64,000 nucleotides of DNA. It comes from Lentilitoribacter sp039986595 (GTDB lineage Bacteria > Pseudomonadota > Alphaproteobacteria > Rhizobiales > Rhizobiaceae). Positions 1 to 6,829 of this stretch are shown piece by piece. Position 1 is the stretch's first letter. Each line of letters begins with the position of its first letter. The position numbers were made by a program, and so were the translations under genes. Below the pieces are notes generated by a model. It searched no databases and was not told where the DNA came from. It saw only the letters and a program-made list of their open reading frames with translations. Where the stretch lies: positions 620,001-684,000 of the forward strand of contig JBDWQJ010000004.1 of assembly GCA_039986595.1 (NCBI GenBank). The letters are read 5' to 3'.

Positions 1-529
1 AACTATGCGATGTATCCACAATATGGTCTGCTAATTCTCGTTTTTCAGCATCTGGTAGTTGTTTTTTCAAGATCGCATTGAACTTATCAATGTTCATGTT
101 TTTGCGGGCCAAAACACGTTTTTTCTGAATATCAGGATCGCAGGTTACAACAACAATAATATCAACACGCGATTGTGCGCCTGTTTCAAACAATAGTGGA
201 ATATCTAACAAGACTAAATCAATGTCCTGTTGGCGATGAGATTTAATAAACTCATCTTGTTTTTGGCGCACGAGCGGATGAATGATGGCTTCTAGTTTTT
301 TAAAGCTATCTGGCTGCCCAATCACAAAAGCTGACAGTTTCTCCCGATCAACCGCTTTGCCATCAGTTGTTCCAGGGAAGGCTTCTTCTATAAACGCAAC
401 AGCTTCGTTTTTATATAATTGATGAACTATTTGGTCAGCGTCGATTGTCGGTACGCCATGTTTTTCAAACATCGCCGCTGTTGTGGTTTTTCCCATACCG
501 ATAGATCCGGTTAAACCAATGATCTTCAT
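1..529 (-). CDS. coaE: Dephospho-CoA kinase, 3' end cut by window edge
   Basis: Phosphorylates dephospho-CoA at the 3' hydroxyl of the ribose, the last step of coenzyme A synthesis in the cytoplasm. I translated the reverse strand from the ATG at 527-529. The protein opens MKIIGLTGSIGMGKTT, a P-loop within the first 16 residues, followed by a conserved DAD region (TIDADQIVHQLY) and the LLDIPLLFE segment typical of CoaE. About 176 codons are visible; the family is usually near 200 residues, so roughly the last 20-25 are missing beyond position 1. The start lies 1 nt downstream of the aroE stop, so maf, aroE and coaE form one tight minus-strand operon pointing away from the origin. Confidence 0.93.
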   Translation of the reverse strand, partial: MKIIGLTGSIGMGKTTTAAMFEKHGVPTIDADQIVHQLYKNEAVAFIEEAFPGTTDGKAVDREKLSAFVIGQPDSFKKLEAIIHPLVRQKQDEFIKSHRQQDIDLVLLDIPLLFETGAQSRVDIIVVVTCDPDIQKKRVLARKNMNIDKFNAILKKQLPDAEKRELADHIVDTSHS

Positions 530-530
530 A

Positions 531-1370
531 TTATGATAGTCCATCTAATATTTTATCGCGCAATGCTTTGGTAACATCAGGTCGAGCACCAAACCAATAT
601 TCAAAACCTGGGACAGCTTGATGTAACAACATGCCGAAACCATCTGCGATCACTATATTTTGTTTTTCAGCGTTTTCCAAAAACTTGGTTTTAAGCGGGT
701 GATAGACAATATCAGTCGCTATTGCGCCTTCAGCCATGCCAGCAAAGTTAAGATCAGGTACTTCGGTCCCATTCATACCTAATGATGATGTATTTACGAA
801 CAAGTTTGCATCTATCAAACCCTGATTAACATCATCCATTTGATAGGCTGTCACGCTTGACCCAAATTCGTCGGCTAACTTTTCAGCGCGCAACAAGGTA
901 CGGTTATAAAGTGAAATTTCTGAAAACCCTGCTTCAATGAGCGCATATAGGATTGCTCTACTTGCGCCGCCAGCACCAAAAACCACGGCTTTGCTTTCGC
1001 TCTCTTGTTTTGGGCGCCATTGCGGAACCAAATCATCTAGATTTGCAGCGAAACCATAGGCATCTGTGTTGGTGCCACACAATTTTCCGTTTTTGCGAAA
1101 GATTGTATTCACGGCTCCTATTTTTTCCGCGATCTCATCGCGTTCATCAACCAATTGAAAGGCTTCTTCTTTAAACGGCATTGTTACGTTGCCGCCCTCA
1201 AAATTTGCTTCACCGGATTTGAGTTTTGCGACGAAGTTTGCAAAACCATCTTCTTCGAGTTCGACAGCCCTATAAGAACCATCAATTTGAAGCTGATTAA
1301 GCCAATATCCGTGAATAAGCGGTGATTTGGACTGTTTTATTGGAAACCCTGTAACAAAAGCGTTTTTCAT
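531..1370 (-). CDS. aroE: Shikimate dehydrogenase (NADP+)
   Basis: Reduces 3-dehydroshikimate to shikimate with NADPH in the chorismate pathway. The 279-residue length is normal. Visible motifs are SKSPLIH (residues 14-20, shikimate binding), NVTMPFK (61-67, with the catalytic Lys67), GTNTDAYGF (99-107, with the conserved Asn and Asp103) and the Rossmann loop GAGGASRA (132-139). The gene sits 3 nt after maf and 1 nt before coaE, which indicates translational coupling in a maf-aroE-coaE unit, the usual order beside oriC in Hyphomicrobiales. Confidence 0.96.
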   Translation of the reverse strand: MKNAFVTGFPIKQSKSPLIHGYWLNQLQIDGSYRAVELEEDGFANFVAKLKSGEANFEGGNVTMPFKEEAFQLVDERDEIAEKIGAVNTIFRKNGKLCGTNTDAYGFAANLDDLVPQWRPKQESESKAVVFGAGGASRAILYALIEAGFSEISLYNRTLLRAEKLADEFGSSVTAYQMDDVNQGLIDANLFVNTSSLGMNGTEVPDLNFAGMAEGAIATDIVYHPLKTKFLENAEKQNIVIADGFGMLLHQAVPGFEYWFGARPDVTKALRDKILDGLS

Positions 1371-1373
1371 GGT

Positions 1374-1973
1374 TCAACTTTCTATCACATTAAGTACTCG
1401 GAGCTGGGCTAGTAATGGCAACATTGGAAGACCCACAATTGTGAAGAAGTCGCCTTCTATTTTATCAAATAACTGTACACCCTGTTTTTCAAGTTGGTAG
1501 GCACCAACGGATGTTAAAACACTTTCACCTGCTTCAGATAGGTGTCTTCCGATAAATTCTGGGCTTAGATCCCGCATTGTTAATTCAGCAATAGAGACAT
1601 GCTGCCAAATTGTTTCACCGTTTTGAGCGATTGAAACGCCGCTATTAAGTGTGTGAGTTTGGCCTGATAATTTTAATAAAGTTCGTCGGGCCGCTTCCAT
1701 GTTCTCGGGTTTATGAAACAGCTCGTCATTTAGTGAAAGTGTTTGGTCTGAACCAATGACATAAGCATCTGGGATTTTTTGTGAAACATCTAATGCTTTT
1801 GCGCTTGCCAGGATAAGGGCTAATTCTTTCGGGGTAGCGCCTGTGCCTTCGATTGCAAGTTCAACGGCGCGCTCGTCTATATCCGCGGGCTGGCAGGTAA
1901 AGTTTAGCCCAGCATTTTCCATAAGAGTTTTACGATGGATGCTTTGTGAAGCAAGTACAATTTTGTTATTCAT
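1374..1973 (-). CDS. maf: Maf-like nucleoside triphosphate pyrophosphatase
   Basis: Maf/YhdE family house-cleaning enzyme; members hydrolyse non-canonical or excess NTPs (dTTP, UTP or modified forms) to the monophosphate. I place the start at the ATG at 1971-1973, giving 199 residues beginning MNNKIVLASQSIHRKTLMEN. The family motif LASQSxxR starts at once, as expected. A longer reading from a TTG at 2021 would add 16 residues unlike the family and would run into the origin region. A DERAVE motif (the SxRR/DE region) and GSDQTL follow. First gene of the minus-strand maf-aroE-coaE operon; its promoter must lie in the adjoining origin region. Confidence 0.9.
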   Translation of the reverse strand: MNNKIVLASQSIHRKTLMENAGLNFTCQPADIDERAVELAIEGTGATPKELALILASAKALDVSQKIPDAYVIGSDQTLSLNDELFHKPENMEAARRTLLKLSGQTHTLNSGVSIAQNGETIWQHVSIAELTMRDLSPEFIGRHLSEAGESVLTSVGAYQLEKQGVQLFDKIEGDFFTIVGLPMLPLLAQLRVLNVIES

Positions 1974-2031
1974 ATCTTGGAATACTCGACGATTTTTTTC
2001 AACGTTTGTGATTCTATTCAAGAGTCAATTT

Positions 2032-2046
2032 TTAACCGTTTCTTAA
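2032..2046. promoter_or_regulatory. CtrA-type binding site in the origin
   Basis: The sequence TTAA-CCGTTTC-TTAA matches exactly the full CtrA box TTAA-N7-TTAA known from Caulobacter and rhizobia, where CtrA binding at the origin represses initiation. It overlaps a one-mismatch DnaA box (2043-2051) and lies about 60 bp upstream of the maf start. It could therefore act on replication, on maf transcription, or on both. Confidence 0.55.
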
Positions 2047-2133
2047 CCACACTTTTCTTTAGCACCTGTTGAGCGCTTTGGATAACTTTGATTTTGAAAA
2101 AATTTTGGAAAAAGCCAGTGAATAAATTGGAAG

Positions 2134-2142
2134 TTATACACA
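2134..2142 (+). promoter_or_regulatory. Perfect DnaA box
   Basis: TTATACACA matches the consensus TTATNCACA without mismatch. It sits near the middle of the gene-free segment, with a near-match in the opposite orientation 12 bp downstream (2154-2162). Confidence 0.6.
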
Positions 2143-2404
2143 ATTAGCGTAGCTGTGAATTAAATCCAATTGATTTTGAAGTTTTCCATTTAAGTTTGGG
2201 GACAAATTTCGTGAAAGCAGTAAACTATTGAAAAATATGTATAAATATAAAGAGTATTTGCATATCGATGAATACTGAGATGCGACAAGTTTGTGGATAG
2301 GCTGTTGATAGATTGTGCTGTATATATAATAACCAATCTTCACAGACTCTAATAAGAATAAAACAAAATACAAAAATTACTTATATATAGGCAGGGGTGG
2401 ATAA

Positions 2405-3436
2405 GTGTCCGAAAAGCGTAAATTGCTAAAAGTGCTAGATGGTGAAACCGTTTTTCCACCACCAATATGGCTCATGAGACAAGCGGGACGTTATCTTCCA
2501 GAATATCGTGCCACACGGAAGCAAGCACCTAATTTTTTAGATTTGTGTTACACACCAGACTTAGCTGTTGAAGTAACGATGCAACCGATAAGACGCTATG
2601 GCTTTGATGCATCAATATTGTTTTCGGATATTTTGGTTATCCCAGACGCTCTAGATCGTAATGTTAGATTTGTAGCTGGAGAAGGTCCTAAAATGGATCC
2701 TATCGATCCTAAGGGTATTGATGCGCTTGATACAGACGGATTTTTAGAACATCTAGCACCTGTTTTTGAAACGGTGCATCGATTACGTGGTGAGCTACCA
2801 GATGAAACAACACTTTTAGGTTTCTGTGGCGCACCTTGGACGGTTGCGACATATATGATTGCTGGCCATGGAACCCCTGATCAAGCACCAGCGCGTTTAT
2901 TTTCTTACCAACATGAAGCCTCATTTATGAAGCTTTTGAATCTGCTTGCTGATATGTCAGCTGAATATCTAATCGCACAGATTGATGCAGGTGCAGATGC
3001 TGTGCAGATCTTTGATTCTTGGGCAGGCGTTTTAGGTGAAACCGAGTTTGAGAAGTTCGCTGTGGCACCTGTGAAACGAATAATCGATCAGGTACGCGCT
3101 CAACGTCCAAATGCTAAGATTATTGCATTTGCAAAAGGCGCTGGTGTTCTACTTCGTAATTATCGAACAGCGGTTGGTTCCGATGGAATAGGGCTTGATT
3201 GGTCAGTACCACTAAGTTTTGCCAAGGAATTGCAAAAACAAGGAGCTGTTCAAGGCAATCTTGATCCAATGTTGATGATTGCTGGCGGTAAAGCACTTGA
3301 TGATGGTATTGATCGGATAATGGAAGCATTATCTGACGGTCCGCTTATCTTCAATCTAGGACATGGTATTACACCGCAAGCTGATCCAGAAAATGTAACG
3401 CGACTTATTGAACGTGTTCGGAGTTATCAAAAATGA
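2405..3436 (+). CDS. hemE: Uroporphyrinogen decarboxylase
   Basis: Removes four carboxyl groups from uroporphyrinogen III to give coproporphyrinogen III in haem synthesis. The 343 residues match the family length. The signature MRQAGRYLPEYR is at 24-35 with its substrate-binding arginines; FSDILVIPDAL carries the catalytic aspartate; GFCGAPWT and the C-terminal NLGHGI are also present. The start is GTG at 2405, preceded by an AGGGG ribosome-binding site around 2393-2397. The 3' end overlaps hemJ by 4 nt (ATGA). It is the first plus-strand gene beside the putative origin, as in other Alphaproteobacteria. Confidence 0.97.
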   Translation: MSEKRKLLKVLDGETVFPPPIWLMRQAGRYLPEYRATRKQAPNFLDLCYTPDLAVEVTMQPIRRYGFDASILFSDILVIPDALDRNVRFVAGEGPKMDPIDPKGIDALDTDGFLEHLAPVFETVHRLRGELPDETTLLGFCGAPWTVATYMIAGHGTPDQAPARLFSYQHEASFMKLLNLLADMSAEYLIAQIDAGADAVQIFDSWAGVLGETEFEKFAVAPVKRIIDQVRAQRPNAKIIAFAKGAGVLLRNYRTAVGSDGIGLDWSVPLSFAKELQKQGAVQGNLDPMLMIAGGKALDDGIDRIMEALSDGPLIFNLGHGITPQADPENVTRLIERVRSYQK

Positions 3437-3954
3437 CCGAAGTAAATGCTAAATCCAAGAAAAAACCACTTGTTGCGATCGCCTCATTGGCGTTCATCGC
3501 GTTTCTGGCTCTAACTTGGAAAAACGAAGATTTTTATCTTTGGATCAAGGCACTTCATATTATTGCCGTGATTTCCTGGATGGCTGGAATGTTATATTTG
3601 CCACGTTTGTTTGTTTATCATGCGAGTGAAGATGCAGGATCAGCGGTATCTGAAAAATTCAAGGTAATGGAATATAAGTTACTGAAATTTATAATTAATC
3701 CGGCAATGATGGTGACATGGGGCGCAGGTTTGTGGCTCATGTTTAGTGGTCTTGTTGATTTAGCTGGATGGTTTTGGGTAAAGTTTATTCTTGTCTTAGT
3801 TATGTCCGGTACACACGGCTGGTTATCCAAATCACAAAAACGTTTTGCAACTGATGAGAATAAGCTTTCTGAGAAGCAATGGCGTATGGCAAATGAAATT
3901 CCGACCGTATTGATGATTGGAATTGTTATCATGGTAATTGTTCGTCCGTTTTAA
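3433..3954 (+). CDS. hemJ: Protoporphyrinogen oxidase, HemJ type
   Basis: Oxidises protoporphyrinogen IX to protoporphyrin IX in the membrane. HemJ is the form used by most Alphaproteobacteria that lack HemG and HemY. The 173-residue protein has about four hydrophobic segments and the conserved histidines in ALHIIAVISWMAGMLYLPRL (His42) and VYHA (His63), which bind haem b in characterised HemJ proteins. The conserved GTHGWLSKSQKRFA segment and EIPTVLMIGIVIMVIVRPF tail are typical. It overlaps hemE by 4 nt, so the two are translationally coupled. The first 12 residues are lysine-rich and may be a cytoplasmic tail. Confidence 0.93.
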   Translation: MTEVNAKSKKKPLVAIASLAFIAFLALTWKNEDFYLWIKALHIIAVISWMAGMLYLPRLFVYHASEDAGSAVSEKFKVMEYKLLKFIINPAMMVTWGAGLWLMFSGLVDLAGWFWVKFILVLVMSGTHGWLSKSQKRFATDENKLSEKQWRMANEIPTVLMIGIVIMVIVRPF

Positions 3955-4035
3955 GACTGAATTGAAACGTGATCGGCTAAAATTTGCTCCCCTCTTGCGG
4001 TTTTGGACAATAATGGCTATTTAGGAGCTATATTT

Positions 4036-4069
4036 ATCCGCCCGAGTCCTTCGGTCTAACCTCGCGGAT
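4036..4069 (+). promoter_or_regulatory. Structured leader hairpin upstream of rho
   Basis: Between hemJ and rho the RNA can fold as ATCCGC (4036-4041) with GCGGAT (4064-4069), then GAG (4044-4046) with CTC (4061-4063) across a CC bulge. The loop holds an inner C-TTCG-G tetraloop motif (4049-4054). The hairpin ends about 30 nt before the rho ATG. A three-codon reading frame, ATG GCT ATT TAG, precedes it at 4013-4024. Rho is autoregulated in several bacteria through its leader, so this may be a control element; the folding is read by eye. Confidence 0.4.
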
Positions 4070-4099
4070 GTGTTCTCATTCATATTATCTGGATTTTTC

Positions 4100-5365
4100 A
4101 TGCAAGAAATGAAGCTGCAAGAGCTTAAAAGCAAAACACCAACCGAACTTTTGGAATTCGCTGAAAGCGTCGATGTTGAAAATGCAAGTGTTATGCGCAA
4201 ACAGGAATTAATGTTTGCGATATTGAAAAAGCTTGCTGAACAAGATGTCGAAATCATCGGTCAAGGTGTTGTTGAAGTCTTACAAGATGGATTTGGCTTC
4301 ATGCGCTCTGCAAGTGCGAACTACCTTCCAGGTCCGGACGATATTTATATCTCTCCATCGCAGATACGTAAGTTTTCATTGAAAACCGGCGATACTGTTG
4401 AAGGTCCTATTCGTAGTCCCAAAGATGGCGAACGTTATTTTGCGCTTTTAAAAGTCAGTACAATCAACTTTGATGATCCTGAAAAGATCAGACACAAAGT
4501 TCATTTCGATAATTTAACACCGCTTTATCCGGATGAACGCTTCAATATGGAGCTTAATGATCCAACTAACAAAGATATGTCTGGTCGTGTGATTGATCTT
4601 GTGGCGCCTTTGGGTAAAGGGCAACGTGGTCTAATTGTTGCGCCACCGCGTACAGGTAAAACGGTTTTATTGCAAAATATTGCGCATTCGATCACTGCAA
4701 ATCATCCGGAATGTTATTTGATTGTGTTGTTAATCGATGAGCGTCCGGAAGAAGTGACAGACATGCAACGTTCTGTGAAGGGTGAGGTTGTGTCATCGAC
4801 CTTTGATGAACCAGCTGTTCGCCACGTACAAGTTGCTGAAATGGTTATAGAAAAAGCAAAACGTTTGGTCGAACATGGCCGTGATGTGGTAATCCTGCTT
4901 GATTCTATTACTCGACTTGGCCGCGCGTATAACACTGTTGTTCCTTCATCAGGCAAAGTTCTGACAGGTGGTGTGGATGCAAATGCTCTGCAAAGACCAA
5001 AGCGTTTCTTTGGCGCTGCCCGTAATATTGAAGAAGGCGGTTCACTTACGATTATAGCGACAGCGCTTATTGATACCGGATCCCGCATGGATGAGGTTAT
5101 CTTTGAAGAGTTTAAAGGTACTGGTAACTCTGAGATGGTTCTTGATCGTAAGGTTTCAGACAAACGCATCTATCCGTCGATGGATATTTTGAAATCTGGT
5201 ACGCGGAAAGAGGATCTGTTGGTTCCGAAACAAGATCTTCAAAAGATCTTTGTATTGCGCCGTATTTTGTCTCCGATGGGTACGACAGATGCAATTGAGT
5301 TCCTAATTGATAAGTTTAAGCAGACGAAAAGCAACCAGGAATTCTTTGATTCTATGAATACTTAG
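4100..5365 (+). CDS. rho: Transcription termination factor Rho
   Basis: Hexameric RNA helicase that terminates transcription. I choose the ATG at 4100, giving 421 residues beginning MQEMKLQELKSKTPTELLEF, the form seen in rhizobial Rho. A GTG at 4070 would add ten hydrophobic residues without family support. Visible domains are the N-terminal helix bundle (1-50), the cold-shock RNA-binding domain with RNP1-like DGFGFMR (63-69), the ATPase P-loop APPRTGKT (181-188), the LLIDERPEEVTD segment, the Walker B region VVILLDSITRLGRAYN and the R-loop/Q-loop region GGVDANALQRPKRFFGAARNIEEGG, abbreviated here by position rather than in full. It has its own 145-nt leader after hemJ. Confidence 0.97.
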   Translation: MQEMKLQELKSKTPTELLEFAESVDVENASVMRKQELMFAILKKLAEQDVEIIGQGVVEVLQDGFGFMRSASANYLPGPDDIYISPSQIRKFSLKTGDTVEGPIRSPKDGERYFALLKVSTINFDDPEKIRHKVHFDNLTPLYPDERFNMELNDPTNKDMSGRVIDLVAPLGKGQRGLIVAPPRTGKTVLLQNIAHSITANHPECYLIVLLIDERPEEVTDMQRSVKGEVVSSTFDEPAVRHVQVAEMVIEKAKRLVEHGRDVVILLDSITRLGRAYNTVVPSSGKVLTGGVDANALQRPKRFFGAARNIEEGGSLTIIATALIDTGSRMDEVIFEEFKGTGNSEMVLDRKVSDKRIYPSMDILKSGTRKEDLLVPKQDLQKIFVLRRILSPMGTTDAIEFLIDKFKQTKSNQEFFDSMNT

Positions 5366-5398
5366 AATGACTTAGTTATATTCTTATTGTAAAGGCGT

Positions 5399-6730
5399 GT
5401 GAAATTGAGCGAATTTGACACCATCTTTGCTTTATCCTCAGGTTCCGTACCTGCGGGTGTAGCTGTTATTCGTATCTCAGGTGCTAGGACTCGATTCGTA
5501 CTCGAAACGTTAGGTGTTTCAAATCTTGTTCCTCGTATTGCGTCGTTAAAAACGATTCGGAAACAAAACAATCTGATAATTGACAGAGGTTTGGTGTTGT
5601 TTTTCCCAAATCCACACTCATTTACAGGTGAAGATTGCGCAGAACTGCACGTCCATGGTGGCCGGGCTGTTGTTGATACATTGTTCGATGAATTAGCTTC
5701 ATTGGAGGGCCTGCGGCTAGCAGAAGCTGGCGAGTTTACCAAACGAGCTTATGATAATGGGAAGATGGACCTGACAGAAGCTGAGGGTTTTGCTGATCTT
5801 TTGTCCTCTGAGACAGAAATGCAACGGAGATTAGCCGTTGAACAAGCTGATGGAGGCTTAAGGCGCCTCTATGATCGGTGGAACGCAGAAATTCTAAGAT
5901 CTCGTGCACTAATTGAAGCAGAATTGGATTTCTCAGACGAGGAAGATATCCCAGGTTCTGTGTCGGATCAGATTTGGAAAGACATTTCTGGACTTATAAG
6001 TGAGATTAAACTTCATCTGACCAAGTCCAAGATTGGTGAAATCTCGCGTTCTGGGTTTTCTATTGTTATAGCTGGGGCACCAAATGCTGGAAAATCGTCA
6101 TTAATGAATGCGATTGCTGGTCGTGAAGTTGCTATTGTTTCAGATGAACAAGGTACCACAAGGGATGTTTTAGAAGTTCGGCTTGATCTTGAAGGTTTTT
6201 TAGTTGTTTTAAAAGATACAGCGGGTTTACGGGATACAGATAGCAAAGTAGAGCGTGAAGGTATTCGTAGGGCCAAAGATGAATTGGATAATGCAGATCT
6301 AGTTCTTTATTTGATTGAACCTGGTTTCGAGCAACAAGGCAATGTTCTAGATCTTTCTGCGGTAGATAAATTTATAGTTATTGGTACAAAATCAGACATT
6401 GAAAATTCAATTTGGTCAATAAAAACAGATATTTGTATAACAACTGGTTCTTCTAAAGACCTTGATATTTTGCTGGATCTTATTAAAAAAGAATTAGCTA
6501 TTTCAGATATTAAGGATGATCTTGTTGTTCCTACAAGACGTCGCCACATTGAATTACTTAATCGAGTTTTAACCGAATTGGAATTTGCCTGTGAGCATGC
6601 AGATCTGCCGATCGAGATCAGAAGTGAACACTTACGCGTATCCCAAGATAATTTGGGTAGAATTACAGGCCGAGTTGATGTAGAAGACCTTCTTGGTGTT
6701 ATATTTAGCGAGTTTTGTGTGGGAAAATGA
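5399..6730 (+). CDS. mnmE: tRNA modification GTPase MnmE
   Basis: With MnmG, installs the 5-carboxymethylaminomethyl group on wobble uridine 34 of certain tRNAs. The 443-residue protein starts at GTG 5399 with AAAGG just upstream. It has the N-terminal tetrahydrofolate-binding domain (TIFALSSGSVPAGVAVIRISG), the G-domain P-loop GAPNAGKSS near residue 225, the switch region GTTRDV, the DTAGLRD G3 motif and the essential C-terminal CVGK box at 440-443. The next gene is mnmG, its partner, about 100 nt downstream; the intervening stretch is filled by parS sites. The first parS overlaps the mnmE stop codon. Confidence 0.96.
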   Translation: MKLSEFDTIFALSSGSVPAGVAVIRISGARTRFVLETLGVSNLVPRIASLKTIRKQNNLIIDRGLVLFFPNPHSFTGEDCAELHVHGGRAVVDTLFDELASLEGLRLAEAGEFTKRAYDNGKMDLTEAEGFADLLSSETEMQRRLAVEQADGGLRRLYDRWNAEILRSRALIEAELDFSDEEDIPGSVSDQIWKDISGLISEIKLHLTKSKIGEISRSGFSIVIAGAPNAGKSSLMNAIAGREVAIVSDEQGTTRDVLEVRLDLEGFLVVLKDTAGLRDTDSKVEREGIRRAKDELDNADLVLYLIEPGFEQQGNVLDLSAVDKFIVIGTKSDIENSIWSIKTDICITTGSSKDLDILLDLIKKELAISDIKDDLVVPTRRRHIELLNRVLTELEFACEHADLPIEIRSEHLRVSQDNLGRITGRVDVEDLLGVIFSEFCVGK

Positions 6731-6743
6731 TTCACGTGAAACA
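6728..6743. promoter_or_regulatory. parS: parS site (one mismatch), overlapping mnmE stop
   Basis: TGATTCACGTGAAACA differs from the parS palindrome TGTTTCACGTGAAACA only at position 3. Its first three bases are the TGA stop codon of mnmE, so the site is partly constrained by coding. It is the first of three in 74 bp. Confidence 0.75.
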
Positions 6744-6760
6744 ATTAGATGTCTGATGAA

Positions 6761-6776
6761 TGACTCACGTGAAACA
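6761..6776. promoter_or_regulatory. parS: parS-like site (two mismatches)
   Basis: TGACTCACGTGAAACA keeps the central CACGTG and the complete right arm of parS, with mismatches at positions 3 and 4. It is 33 bp after the first site, so the two lie on nearly the same helical face. Confidence 0.65.
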
Positions 6777-6785
6777 TTGTAACTC

Positions 6786-6801
6786 TGTTCCACGTGAAAC
6801 A
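6786..6801. promoter_or_regulatory. parS: parS site (consensus)
   Basis: TGTTCCACGTGAAACA fits the consensus TGTTNCACGTGAAACA completely. It is the third and best of the intergenic cluster between mnmE and mnmG, 25 bp after the second. ParB loads here as a CTP-dependent clamp and spreads; parA and parB are only 3 kb away. Confidence 0.88.
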
Positions 6802-6829
6802 AAGACATCATTACTATATTAGGTGACTT

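Larger units (their letters stand above)
1974..2404. other. oriC: Putative chromosomal replication origin (oriC)
   Basis: A 431-bp gene-free, strongly AT-rich stretch between divergent maf and hemE, the position of oriC in Caulobacter and Sinorhizobium. It contains one perfect DnaA box, TTATACACA (2134-2142), and one-mismatch boxes at 2043-2051, 2077-2085, 2154-2162, 2292-2300 and 2396-2404 (the last three and 2077 on the reverse strand). It also has a CtrA-type TTAA-N7-TTAA site (2032-2046), three GANTC methylation sites (2010-2014, 2022-2026, 2345-2349) and AT-only runs near 2230-2250, 2320-2332 and 2380-2390 suitable for unwinding. Genes on both sides are transcribed away from it, and parA, parB and parS lie close by. 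The assignment rests on synteny plus motifs; GC skew would settle it. Confidence 0.75.

Noticed and set aside
2134..2373. An open frame of 79 codons on the minus strand inside the gap between maf and hemE
   Set aside because: Low-complexity Tyr/Ile/Ser composition from AT-rich DNA, no ribosome site, no family resemblance; the region is better explained as the origin.
4070..4099. GTG start adding ten residues to Rho
   Set aside because: The extension is hydrophobic, not conserved in rhizobial Rho, and would lie at the end of the leader hairpin; ATG 4100 gives the family N-terminus.
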